From Bacillota bacterium (lineage in GTDB: Bacteria > Bacillota > DTU030 > DUMP01): DNA of 36,456 nt. The stretch's first letter is position 1, and each line of letters begins with the position of its first letter. A model generated the notes under the pieces. It did not search any database. It worked only from the letters and a program-made list of their open reading frames with translations, and was not told where the DNA came from. A program made the position numbers and the translations under genes. The stretch is taken from assembly GCA_030153805.1 (NCBI GenBank), contig JASKLG010000010.1, positions 1-36,456 on the forward strand, given 5' to 3'. Below, in pieces: positions 8,580 through 15,870 of this stretch.

Positions 8580-8611
8580 GGGCCTCTCCTCCCCTTATAG
8601 TTTTCTCCTTA

Positions 8612-8649
8612 ATTATAGCATATGACGGGATACATCCGAACAGTATCCC
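8612..8649 (-). promoter_or_regulatory. Promoter of the SCIFF operon with an inverted repeat over the -35
   Basis: Minus-strand TATAAT lies at 8617-8612, 33 nt before the SCIFF start. 17 bp upstream is a weak -35, TTCGGA (8640-8635). A perfect 7-bp inverted repeat, GGGATAC ... GTATCCC with a 9-nt spacer (8627-8649), brackets that -35. The poor -35 and its embedded position in the palindrome suggest control by a DNA-binding protein; none can be named. Confidence 0.6.
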
Positions 8650-8658
8650 GGCTCGGAG

Positions 8659-8688
8659 CGAGCAAGGCGCCCTCCGGCGCCTTGCTCG
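8659..8688 (-). terminator. Strong hairpin after rpsR (no U-tract)
   Basis: A perfect 13-bp inverted repeat (CGAGCAAGGCGCC, 4-nt loop, its complement) begins 2 bp after the rpsR stop. No T-run follows on the minus strand, so it is either a weak or Rho-assisted terminator or a 3'-end stabiliser separating the rpsF operon from the SCIFF promoter. Confidence 0.55.
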
Positions 8689-8689
8689 G

Positions 8690-8917
8690 TTATTCGACGG
8701 TAAACGGCAAAAGCGCTACATTTCGCGCCCGCTTGATGGCCACCGTAAGCTGGCGCTGGTGGCGGGCGCAGTTCCCGGTGATGCGGCGGGGAAGGATCTT
8801 GCCCCGCTCGGTGATGTAGCGCCGCAGCCGGCTCACATCCTTGTAATCGATCTGGTCGATTTTATCAACACAGAAATTACATACGCGCTTCTTGCCGCGC
8901 CGTTTGTCGCGTGCCAC
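8690..8917 (-). CDS. rpsR: 30S ribosomal protein S18
   Basis: 75 residues from a GTG at 8917 behind AAAGGAGGG. Full length. The N-terminal KKRVCNFC carries a CxxC pair, the C+ (zinc-type) form of S18. [27 protein letters not shown] is the conserved rRNA-binding region. S18 pairs with S6 on the platform of the 30S subunit. It is the third gene of the rpsF-ssb-rpsR operon and is followed by a strong hairpin. Confidence 0.98.
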   Translation of the reverse strand: MARDKRRGKKRVCNFCVDKIDQIDYKDVSRLRRYITERGKILPRRITGNCARHQRQLTVAIKRARNVALLPFTVE

Positions 8918-8935
8918 TTAACTCTTTTCCCTCCT

Positions 8936-9346
8936 TTAGAAGGGGACATCGTCCGGATTGTAATCTACTTCCTGACCGAAGGCCTCGCCGCCGGCGCCTT
9001 CTATGCCCCCGGTGCCCACCGCCGTCTTGGGCCAGTCGAGGAACTGAACGCTGTCGGCCACCACTTCAGCCGCACGCCGTTTCTGGCCGTCCTGGGTTTC
9101 GTAAGAGCGGACCTGCAGGCGGCCTTCTACCGCCACCAAGCGCCCTTTGCTGAGGTTATTCGTACATATCTCAGCCTGCCTGCGCCAGACGACGATATCG
9201 ATAAAATCCGTTTCCCGTTGCCCCTGCTGGTTGGTAAATGTGCGGTCTACCGCCAGGGTAAACCTGGCAACCGGAATTCCGGCAGCAGTATATCTGAGCT
9301 CCGGGTCCCGTGTAAGCCGGCCGATAAGGATAACGCGGTTAAGCAT
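8936..9346 (-). CDS. ssb: Single-stranded DNA-binding protein
   Basis: 136 residues. The OB fold opens with [20 protein letters not shown] and has the [14 protein letters not shown] and [17 protein letters not shown] strands. A short Gly-rich linker leads to the acidic tip YNPDDVPF, the docking site for replication and repair partners. The start overlaps the end of rpsF by 8 bp. This is the standard rpsF-ssb-rpsR order. Confidence 0.98.
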   Translation of the reverse strand: MLNRVILIGRLTRDPELRYTAAGIPVARFTLAVDRTFTNQQGQRETDFIDIVVWRRQAEICTNNLSKGRLVAVEGRLQVRSYETQDGQKRRAAEVVADSVQFLDWPKTAVGTGGIEGAGGEAFGQEVDYNPDDVPF

Positions 9347-9671
9347 TTTCTGCCGCCACCTTTCGTTCGGCGCTTGCGCTCTTCTTCTCCTCGTGCCGCA
9401 CGATAAGATGCCGGAGTACCGGCTCGGTAATCTTCAGCACCCGGTCCAGTTCTTTCACGCACTCGGCCGGCGCGTTGAAGTAGATTACCGTGTAGTAACC
9501 TTCACGGAATTTTTTGATCTCGTACGCCAAGCGCCTTTTGCCCCAGGTATCCACCTTCTCGACTTGGCCGCCGTTGTCTTTGATGATGTTGCTGAAACGC
9601 TCGGTGTAGGCGGCATACGCTTCCTCTTCCAGGTTTGGCGCCAGGACGTACAGAACTTCATAACGGGCCAT
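9339..9671 (-). CDS. rpsF: 30S ribosomal protein S6
   Basis: 110 residues with the [19 protein letters not shown] opening, the [21 protein letters not shown] core and an Ala/Lys-rich tail. The ATG at 9671 follows GGGAGGAGGTGA. S6 binds S18 on the 30S platform, and the S6:S18 pair represses its own operon in many bacteria. The matching RNA motif lies 36 nt upstream. The operon has its own good sigma-A promoter. Confidence 0.98.
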   Translation of the reverse strand: MARYEVLYVLAPNLEEEAYAAYTERFSNIIKDNGGQVEKVDTWGKRRLAYEIKKFREGYYTVIYFNAPAECVKELDRVLKITEPVLRHLIVRHEEKKSASAERKVAAENA

Positions 9672-9706
9672 GTCTTCACCTCCTCCCTCCGGACTTCAGG
9701 GCGTTA

Positions 9707-9738
9707 CCCTGCGGCCCTGTGCCGTGCACAGGGCAGGG
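9707..9738 (-). promoter_or_regulatory. S6:S18-binding autoregulatory hairpin in the rpsF leader
   Basis: On the minus strand the outer stem CCCTG/CAGGG and the inner stem CCCTGTGC/GCACAGGG are perfect, with apical loop ACG. The only irregularity is a 3-nt bulge, CCG, on the 3' side between the stems. A CCG bulge flanked by two helices is the hallmark of the known S6:S18 motif in rpsF leaders, which mimics the complex's 16S rRNA site. Location between promoter and Shine-Dalgarno fits translational autoregulation. Confidence 0.85.
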
Positions 9739-9767
9739 AGATAATGCCCGAGCATTACCGGAGGCTT

Positions 9768-9796
9768 ATTATATCATAACTTTGCCTCCGGCGCAA
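9768..9796 (-). promoter_or_regulatory. Sigma-A promoter of rpsF-ssb-rpsR
   Basis: Minus-strand TTGCGC (9796-9791), a 17-bp spacer and a perfect TATAAT (9773-9768). It lies between the DUF951 gene and the rpsF leader hairpin. Confidence 0.75.
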
Positions 9797-9826
9797 AGGT
9801 TTTCCCCGCTCCCGGTCTGCGAAAAG

Positions 9827-10048
9827 CTAGGAAGGCGAATTTCCTTCCGGCGACACACCTTGAACGCCAGAGCGAATAATTTCCTTTACTGCGCGCTCAA
9901 ATTTGGATCGCGGCAGCATCACGCGCCGGCCGCAGCCCAGGCACTTAATTTTGAAATCTGCGCCGACGCGGATGACCTCCCACTGATCGCTGCCGCAGGG
10001 ATGCAGCTTGCGCATGCGCACGATATCGCCCAAATGATACTTATCCAA
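9827..10048 (-). CDS. DUF951 family protein
   Basis: 73 residues. The sequence [34 protein letters not shown] is typical of DUF951, a small beta-barrel-like family found just upstream of rpsF in many Firmicutes. [23 protein letters not shown] contains a CxxC pair which, with the first Cys, may bind zinc. A nucleic-acid role has been guessed from its neighbours but is not shown. It starts 17 bp after the mscS stop and is probably cotranscribed with it. Confidence 0.9.
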   Translation of the reverse strand: MDKYHLGDIVRMRKLHPCGSDQWEVIRVGADFKIKCLGCGRRVMLPRSKFERAVKEIIRSGVQGVSPEGNSPS

Positions 10049-10065
10049 TGCTCTCCCTCCCCTTA

Positions 10066-10947
10066 TCAGCGGTTACATCCCGCCGAACCAGCCTTCTGCC
10101 CGTACTCACCGGCAAGGAACACCACCCGGCGCGGGTAGGGAATCTCGATGCCGGCGGCCTCCAGCGCCAGCTTGGCCCGCCGGCGAATCTCGCGTTCCAC
10201 CTTCCATTCAGCCATGGGTTGGGTGCGGGCCAGGATTCGGAAGGTAACCTGCGATTCGGCCAGGTCCGTTATGCCGAGAACCGTCGGCCCTTCGACTATT
10301 TCCGGCATGGTAGCCGCTATTTCCCGGGAAATACCCTCGAGAACCTCTTGGGCACGAACGATGTCGCTTTCATAGGCCACGCCTATCTCTACCAGGGCCC
10401 GGCGCGAACCACGGCTCTTGTTGGTAACCAGGCTTATCTGCCCGTTCGGAATAATGTGCAGGTCACCGTTGAAATCCCGCAGGCGAGTAGTTCTGAGGCC
10501 GATATCCTCTACAATCCCCTCTACCCCGGCTGCCGCTACGTACTCGCCGATTCCGTACTGGTCCTCCAACAAAATGAAAAAGCCGGAAATCACGTCACGA
10601 ACCAGGTTTTGCGCACCGAAACCGATAGCGAGCCCGGCCAGACCGGCGCTGGCCAGGATCGAGGTGGTAGGTACTCCTACAGCATCTAAGATTATTAATA
10701 AGGCCACAAAGTAGAGGCTGTAGCGGAGGATGCTGTTGAGCAGGGCCTGAAGGGTTTGAGCACGGCGCGGATCCAGCGGGTACTTTTTCCCTTCCGGCGG
10801 CCGCAGAGCTCGGGCAATAAGGAGCCGGCCCGCCCTGAGAGCAACGGCCTGCCCTATAAGCACCACCAAAGCGATGAAGAGGACCCGTCCAGCGCCCAGA
10901 ATTACTGTACTGAGACGTTCAGGGGTGATAAACGAGTTCCAGAACAT
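10066..10947 (-). CDS. MscS-family small-conductance mechanosensitive channel
   Basis: 293 residues from an ATG at 10947 after GAGGTGA. Three membrane spans (about 15-36, 67-87 and 92-115) lead into the pore helix [33 protein letters not shown], the MscS signature. The cytoplasmic beta domain has [24 protein letters not shown]. The family opens on membrane tension to release solutes during hypo-osmotic shock. It stands upstream of the DUF951 gene, a common arrangement in Firmicutes. Confidence 0.93.
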   Translation of the reverse strand: MFWNSFITPERLSTVILGAGRVLFIALVVLIGQAVALRAGRLLIARALRPPEGKKYPLDPRRAQTLQALLNSILRYSLYFVALLIILDAVGVPTTSILASAGLAGLAIGFGAQNLVRDVISGFFILLEDQYGIGEYVAAAGVEGIVEDIGLRTTRLRDFNGDLHIIPNGQISLVTNKSRGSRRALVEIGVAYESDIVRAQEVLEGISREIAATMPEIVEGPTVLGITDLAESQVTFRILARTQPMAEWKVEREIRRRAKLALEAAGIEIPYPRRVVFLAGEYGQKAGSAGCNR

Positions 10948-11051
10948 GGCTTCACCTCGAGACCTTTATCGTCCTCAGGCGTCGTTCCCTTTTAGCCCGG
11001 CGCCTATTCTCCCAGTCGGCCGCAGCTTAATGGATCTTAAAATTACCAGGC

Positions 11052-11672
11052 CTAAGATATGGTGATTACCTTGTCGGCCGTAAGCAGCTTTTCAACAATG
11101 GTAAACATATTGGAAACGCTGCCCACCTCGAGTTTGTCCTTAAGGTTGAGATAGTCCAGGCAGGTACCGCAGGAAAGGATTTCTACCCCCTGCTTTTCCA
11201 GCGTGTTAAGGCTGGAAATGACATCTGAGCCGGTCGTCGTCAGGCGTACGCCGCCGTTCAGGAAGATGATCGCCGCCGGGGCCAGGGTGCTTTCGGTAAG
11301 TGCGTAAAAAAAGGATTTGGTCAGCACTCTTCCAAGATCTTCCGCCGGGCGCCCGATGGCATCGGTCAAAACCAGGATCACCGTTCCGCGACCGGGTCGC
11401 TCGGCCAGGGCCACCGGTGCACTTTCCGCCTCGGGCGCTACATCAAGCCGGGCACCCTCTTTAGTGATGGTAAGAACAAAGTTGGAGCCTTCCGTAACCA
11501 CATCTACAGGAAGACTGAGGCTGCGTGCCAGCTTGAGCACATTATCCCGGGCCACCGCATTATCTACAATAGTTATCACCCTACCAGAGGTAAGGGACTC
11601 AATGGCTTTCTTGGTTTCAATTACCGGTAGGGGGCAGGCCTTCCCCCGTGCGTCCACGCGTTTTTCCTCCAT
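11052..11672 (-). CDS. yedF: Selenium metabolism protein YedF (TusA-like plus DsrE-like domains)
   Basis: 206 residues from the ATG at 11672, preceded by AAAGGAGAAAG. The open frame extends further upstream, but that stretch is not conserved-looking and overlaps selD. The N-terminal 75 residues are a SirA/TusA domain with the CPLP motif (Cys13). The C-terminal half is DsrE-like (VILVLTDAIGRPAEDLG, GVRLTTTGSDVISSLNTLEKQGVEILSCGTCLDYL). This two-domain form is associated with selenium metabolism next to selD; a role in selenium or sulfur transfer is inferred, not proven. It lies 43 bp after selD. Confidence 0.9.
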   Translation of the reverse strand: MEEKRVDARGKACPLPVIETKKAIESLTSGRVITIVDNAVARDNVLKLARSLSLPVDVVTEGSNFVLTITKEGARLDVAPEAESAPVALAERPGRGTVILVLTDAIGRPAEDLGRVLTKSFFYALTESTLAPAAIIFLNGGVRLTTTGSDVISSLNTLEKQGVEILSCGTCLDYLNLKDKLEVGSVSNMFTIVEKLLTADKVITIS

Positions 11673-11715
11673 CGCACTTTCTCCTTTCCGGAAATAATGA
11701 TAAGCCGGCACTAAG

Positions 11716-12762
11716 TCAGTGCACCACCACAAGCCGGGGCTCCAAACCCCGTACTTCTTCAACCCGCCCCACCCGCGCAGCGTGGATACCGCTCCGGCTA
11801 AGCTCCTCAAGGAGAAGGCTGCTCCGGTCTGCGGAAACGGCGAAAAGGAGGCCGCCGCTGGTTTGCGGATCGAAGAGGAGATCCGAAACGTCGTCTTCCA
11901 ACCCCGGAGGCAGCTCCACTTTACCCGCCAGGTACTCGCGGTTCCGGTAGGTTCCGGCCGGCACAAGGCCCTGGCGCGCCAGGTCACGGGCACCGGGGAA
12001 GAAGGGAATCTCGGACAGATAAAAGATAATGTCTACATTGCTCGCCTTCGCCATTTCATAAGCATGTCCGAGGAGCCCGAATCCGGTGATGTCCGTACAG
12101 GCAGAAACTCCTATCTTTCGGGCAGCCGCTGCCGCCGCTGCGTTGAGAGTGGCCATACTGGTGGCAACCCGGTCGAACTCATCCAGTGGCGCCAGGTCCA
12201 CCTTGTAAGCCGTAAGGAACACTCCCGTTCCGAGCGGCTTGGTAAGGATAAGGTCGTCGCCCGGACGGGCGCCGCCGTTGCTCCAGATTTCCTCCGGCCG
12301 CGCAGTGCCGGTCACGGCCAAGCCGTACTTAGGCTCCTCGTCATTGATACTGTGCCCACCGGCCAGGAGCGCACCTGCCTCTTTCACCTTTTCTGCCCCG
12401 CCGCGCAAAATCTCCCGCAACACGTCTTCCCCAAGGCAGGAGGGAAAGCCTACTATGTTCAGGGCTAGGAGCGGTCGGGCTCCCATGGCGTAAATATCAC
12501 TCAAAGCATTGGCAGCTGCAATCTGGCCGAAAAGAAAGGGGTCGTCCACCACGGGCGTAAAAAAGTCCACCGTCTGAACCAGGACGAGGTCAGGTGCCAG
12601 TTGGTAGGCCGCCGCATCATCACTGGTGTCGTGTCCTACCAAAAGGCGCGGGTCATGCAGCAAGGGTAAATCTCGCAGGACCTGCGAGAGGGTCGCCGGA
12701 CCCAGTTTTGCCCCTCAGCCAGAAGCAGCTGTGAGCGCTGTAAGTCGCTGCTCTTTCGTCAT
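11716..12762 (-). CDS. selD: Selenophosphate synthetase, itself a selenoprotein (UGA = Sec16)
   Basis: SelD makes selenophosphate from selenide and ATP for selenocysteine and selenouridine synthesis. The frame without stops begins only at 12663, inside the conserved DPRLLVGHDTSDDAAAY. Reading upstream through one in-frame TGA (12717-12715) gives MTKEQRLTALTAASG-U-GAKLGP and joins the family motif ASG(C/U)xxK at the catalytic position, U16 with Lys19. The start ATG (12762-12760) has AGGAGG 7 nt upstream. The result is 348 residues, the normal length. SECIS-like hairpins follow the UGA, and tRNA-Sec is encoded at the right end of the window. The gene starts 13 bp after the LysR gene, and its Shine-Dalgarno overlaps that stop codon. 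An automated caller would drop the catalytic N-terminus. Confidence 0.95.
12671..12717 (-). promoter_or_regulatory. Sec UGA codon and candidate SECIS element in selD
   Basis: The UGA is at 12717-12715. Two hairpins follow within the coding sequence. The first is GGGUC-CGGC-GACCC (12703-12690). The second is UCUCGCAG-GUC-CUGCGAGA (12689-12671), a perfect 8-bp stem whose tip reads GCAGGUCCUGC, very like the GCAGGUCUGC tip of the E. coli fdhF SECIS with its conserved GGU. That tip lies about 31-33 nt after the UGA, within the range reported for bacterial SECIS loops. I favour the second hairpin as the SelB site. Confidence 0.75.
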
Positions 12763-12775
12763 CACTTCCACCTCC

Positions 12776-13693
12776 TCAGCCGGCAGCATGCCGCAGGCTC
12801 TTGGCGTTAAAGGTGGTTAGAAAGTTCTGGAATTCCTCTAAAGCCCTATTAGGAAGGGACTGTTTATGTCTTACCAGGAAAAGATCGCGCTTAAGGTTTA
12901 ATCCCTCTACATAGACTTGGCGCACCTGCCCTAAAGCCAAGGCCCTATCGGCGGCCCAGCGGGAGACCACCGAAATACCCAGGCCGGCCTCTACCGCCGT
13001 AAGGATGGCCTCCGTGCTCCCAAGTTCCATAACGACCTTAAGGTCCGCGAGGTCAATCCCGATTTCCTTTAGACGCTGCGCCAAAACCTCCCGCGTCCCT
13101 GATCCTTTTTCCCGTAAGATGAAGTTCTCCGCCAGAAGGCTGGAAGGAGCAACGCGGGCGCGAGAAGGCCAGGCATGGCCCGGCGGCACAATGACGATTA
13201 GCTCATCCTCCATAACCTTGGTAGCCACAAGTTGACCCTGCGGGGCAATAGCCCCAACGATTCCCAGGTCCAAGCGCTGCTCGAGAACTTTTTTCCTGAT
13301 CTCCTCCGAGTCACCGATTTCCAGGCTGACCTGCACCTCAGGGAATTTTTCTTTGAACGCGCCGATGAGGTGAGGAAGAATGTATTCGCCGGGGATGGTG
13401 CTCGCCCCTACCAACAGGCGGCCGCGCACGTGCTGGGAAAGCTGGCTTACCTTGTACTCCGTTTCCGCAAGGAGTTTCAGCACCTGGCGCGCAAATTCCC
13501 AGACCAGACGGCCTTCTTCGGTAAGCTCGGCCCTCTTTCCAGAGCGGTCCACTAGGCGGGCACCGAAATGCTCTTCCAAGGAGTGGATCTGGAAACTTAC
13601 GGCCGGCTGGGTAAGGAAGAGTTTTTCCGCAGCCAGCGAGAAACTCTTGCATTCCGCCAGAGCAACCAGCGTGCGTAGCTGATTTATATTCAT
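12776..13693 (-). CDS. LysR-type regulator of the selenium operon
   Basis: 305 residues from the ATG at 13693, 7 nt after GGAGG. The N-terminal winged helix-turn-helix reads MNINQLRTLVALAECKSFS then AAEKLFLTQPAVSFQIHSLEEHFG. The rest is a substrate-binding effector domain (GRLLVGASTIPGEYILPHLIGAF ... LGIVGA). It resembles CysL/CbbR-like LysR proteins, and its position directly before selD and yedF matches the LysR regulators annotated as selenium-associated in clostridia. The inducer is unknown. A palindrome 66 bp upstream could be its operator. Confidence 0.88.
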   Translation of the reverse strand: MNINQLRTLVALAECKSFSLAAEKLFLTQPAVSFQIHSLEEHFGARLVDRSGKRAELTEEGRLVWEFARQVLKLLAETEYKVSQLSQHVRGRLLVGASTIPGEYILPHLIGAFKEKFPEVQVSLEIGDSEEIRKKVLEQRLDLGIVGAIAPQGQLVATKVMEDELIVIVPPGHAWPSRARVAPSSLLAENFILREKGSGTREVLAQRLKEIGIDLADLKVVMELGSTEAILTAVEAGLGISVVSRWAADRALALGQVRQVYVEGLNLKRDLFLVRHKQSLPNRALEEFQNFLTTFNAKSLRHAAG

Positions 13694-13758
13694 CCGCAAC
13701 CCTCCAGCGCCTCAAAACCCTCGCGGTACCTTCTTTCGACACTGAAGGGATGAAACCC

Positions 13759-13773
13759 TGCTCAAAATGAGCA
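13759..13773. promoter_or_regulatory. Palindrome upstream of the LysR gene, candidate operator
   Basis: A perfect 6-bp inverted repeat with a 3-nt centre, TGCTCA-AAA-TGAGCA, 66 bp before the LysR start. LysR proteins usually bind short dyads of this size near their own promoter. No convincing -35/-10 pair was found beside it. Confidence 0.35.
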
Positions 13774-14330
13774 AAAGGCCAAATCTTGCTTAAGAGAATT
13801 CTAATAAATAGCTACATGCTCTAGGGAAAGAGGCAAACCCCCAACCGCACCGTCAAGGGCAGCAAAAGAAGAGCCTGTAGTGACCTACGCTGCAGCTGTT
13901 ACAGATCCCTACATAGCCCAAGGCAGCCTTTCGACTACCGAGGACCATTACAGAACCTGTAACAACCTGTGCTCGACCCGGCGAAATACCTGAGAAGCTC
14001 AGATTCCTCTCTCGAGGAACCCTGAACCTCGAGCCTTTCCACTACAGGTGAAAAAACATGCGGCACTTCGCCGGATCTTAGCTCGACCGGCAGGCATCCC
14101 CTTTGACCCTGCGGCAATCCTTCGGACTGCCGGAGAGCCTTAGGGAACACCGGCCAGTCTGCCCGCCGGCTAACGCCGGGCCCTTTGCCCGGCGTTAACC
14201 TTTGGCCGACCACTGCAGAGCGAACCCGCCCTGCAGCAGTCTGGGCTCAGCCACTACAGACCCTTCGTTCATTATTTTGTCCCGCCTTACAATCATTATG
14301 CACACGTAAAAACTTTTTTGAGTAACAACA
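13774..14330. other. Long non-coding, hairpin-rich stretch between the LysR gene and phoA
   Basis: About 560 bp without a believable gene; open frames here have atypical Arg/Pro/Ser-rich composition and no start signals. Perfect or near-perfect hairpins include TAACGCCGGG with its complement across a 7-nt loop (about 14171-14197), CTGCAG pairs near 14213-14236 and a CGGCA...TGCCG stem around CCTTCGGA near 14118. Several 'CTTCG' tracts recur. It may hold a decayed gene or a structured RNA; I cannot assign it. Confidence 0.4.
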
Positions 14331-14357
14331 GCACCCCTGCCTTCGAGGCACGGGTGC
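14331..14357 (-). terminator. Terminator after phoA (bidirectional type)
   Basis: An 11-position stem with one mismatch: GCACCC-C-TGCC pairs with GGCA-C-GGGTGC around a 5-nt loop. It lies about 50 nt after the phoA stop. The T-run is best on the plus strand (14361-14365); on the minus strand the hairpin is followed by TGTTGTT. Confidence 0.6.
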
Positions 14358-14406
14358 CGCTTTTTGGTTGGGCCCTGGTTTTGTATTACCAAAGGGAGAC
14401 AAGCTT

Positions 14407-15762
14407 CTATTTCTGGAAGCCGTAGGCCTTATACATCAACTTATTGAGATCGGTGTTATCCAAATGCTTTGCGAACTCTTCAGCGTACGGACCATAAGCC
14501 ATGACCGGTACGTCATTTCCGGTATGGCCGCCAGAGGTCCAGCCGGCGTAAGCCCGGCGGCTTACGATGTCCGCGGCGGCATTAGCTGCGGCGTAGGGGT
14601 TGGTTTCTTTCGCTTTGAAGGCATTCAAGAGGGCAATGCGTTCGTCAAGGGTGAGGTCATTAATGCCGACGTACTCCGCGAAGATGTCTTTGTAATTGTC
14701 CACAGTCAGTTTAGCGGCAATGACATCTTCGAAAGAGTTCTTTTGCCCCTTAAAAGCTGCAGGATTGAAGTTGTATTCGCCGTATCCGCCGATGGAGAGG
14801 CCCCCGGTTTCATGGTCGGCCGTAACGATCACCAGGGTGTCCTTGCGGTTCTTGGCATAATCTAAAGCGACTTTTACCGCTTCATCAAAGGCGAGGACAT
14901 CTTTGGCGACGCTGGCAGTGTCATGGCCGTGGGAAGCATGGTCAATGCGGCCACCTTCTACCATCAGGAAGAAACCGTCTTTGTCCTTGCTTAACAGCTC
15001 GATGGCTTTTTTCGTCATCTCCGCGAGGCTCGGTTCTTTAGCCGGATCCCGGTCAATCTCATAGCTGAGGTGACTGCTTTTGAACAGCCCAAGAACTTTA
15101 TCGCCGGAGACCTTCTGTAAATCCTCTTTCGTTTCGATGAACTTATAGCCCATTTTCTTGGCTTCTTCGATAAGGTTTTTGCCGTCTTCGCGCTTGCCAC
15201 CTAGGTCTTTCGGCAGGAAGTGCCGCTTCCCGCCGCCAAAGAGGACGTTAACCTTATGGTTCAGCATATCGACCGCGATTTCATTTTCCGCATCCCGATC
15301 CACGTTATGGGCGGCGAAGGCGGCCGGCGTGGCATGGGTGATACGGGTGGTGGTCACAAGTCCCGTGGCTTTTCCTTTTTCCTGGGCGGTTTCTAAAATT
15401 GTCTTCACCGGTTGTTTGTTGACATCCACACTGATGGCGGCATTGTATGTTTTCACACCGGTGGCGATGGCCGTAGCGGCGGCAGCCGAGTCAGTCACCC
15501 ATTTTTCCACCGGGTCGTTGGGATATGTCGAAACGGTTCCGTTATACGTGAAGGTGTCCATCGTTAGCGCGCCGCCCTTGACAATACGGCCTAAAGTCAT
15601 CTGCCCGTAACCCATGCCGTCACCGATGAGCAAGATCACATTTTTGGCTGGCGCGGAGGGCGTAGCTGCCTGGACGGCGGGTAAAACAGCGGTCAGGGTC
15701 AGAGAAACAACTGTCAGCAGTATCACCAGTAAGCCGACACTTCTCTTCGCCGAGAACCTCAC
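14407..15762 (-). CDS. phoA: Secreted alkaline phosphatase
   Basis: 451 residues from a GTG at 15762 behind AGGAGGGA. A classic Sec signal peptide (basic start, about 20 hydrophobic residues, VQA-A cleavage near 32) sends it outside. Motifs of the alkaline phosphatase fold are all present: LLIGDGMG (Asp48, metal), TDSAAAATAIATG with the nucleophile Ser92, VEGGRIDHASHGHD, VTADHETGG and the C-terminal SGGHTGNDVPV. It releases phosphate from organic monoesters. It stands downstream of pstA with its own four-unit Pho box, so it should be induced by phosphate starvation. Confidence 0.96.
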   Translation of the reverse strand: MRFSAKRSVGLLVILLTVVSLTLTAVLPAVQAATPSAPAKNVILLIGDGMGYGQMTLGRIVKGGALTMDTFTYNGTVSTYPNDPVEKWVTDSAAAATAIATGVKTYNAAISVDVNKQPVKTILETAQEKGKATGLVTTTRITHATPAAFAAHNVDRDAENEIAVDMLNHKVNVLFGGGKRHFLPKDLGGKREDGKNLIEEAKKMGYKFIETKEDLQKVSGDKVLGLFKSSHLSYEIDRDPAKEPSLAEMTKKAIELLSKDKDGFFLMVEGGRIDHASHGHDTASVAKDVLAFDEAVKVALDYAKNRKDTLVIVTADHETGGLSIGGYGEYNFNPAAFKGQKNSFEDVIAAKLTVDNYKDIFAEYVGINDLTLDERIALLNAFKAKETNPYAAANAAADIVSRRAYAGWTSGGHTGNDVPVMAYGPYAEEFAKHLDNTDLNKLMYKAYGFQK

Positions 15763-15791
15763 GGCAATCCCTCCTAAGGCGTTTTGCCTTC

Positions 15792-15845
15792 ATTGTACAC
15801 GCTTGATTTTAGGAGAGTATTAAGCCAAGCTTAATTCTTTGTTAG
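15792..15845 (-). promoter_or_regulatory. Pho-box array and -10 of phoA
   Basis: On the minus strand, CTAACA (15845-15840), TTAAGC (15834-15829), TTAATA (15823-15818) and CTAAAA (15812-15807) follow at exact 11-bp steps, then a 9-nt gap, then TACAAT (15797-15792). No -35 box is needed in such activator promoters. The TTAACA-N5 repeat is the PhoP-binding pattern known from Bacillus. The same geometry is found before pstS and the PHP gene. Confidence 0.82.
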
Positions 15846-15870
15846 AAGCGGGGACCATACCCCTGAACAC

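Noticed and set aside
11673-11993. Longer N-terminus for YedF
   Set aside because: The extension overlaps selD in another frame, and the domain starts at MEEKRVDARGKACPLPV with a good Shine-Dalgarno.
13935-14213. 92-codon minus-strand frame in the LysR-phoA gap
   Set aside because: Composition follows hairpin-rich DNA; no start signal and no similarity that I recognise.
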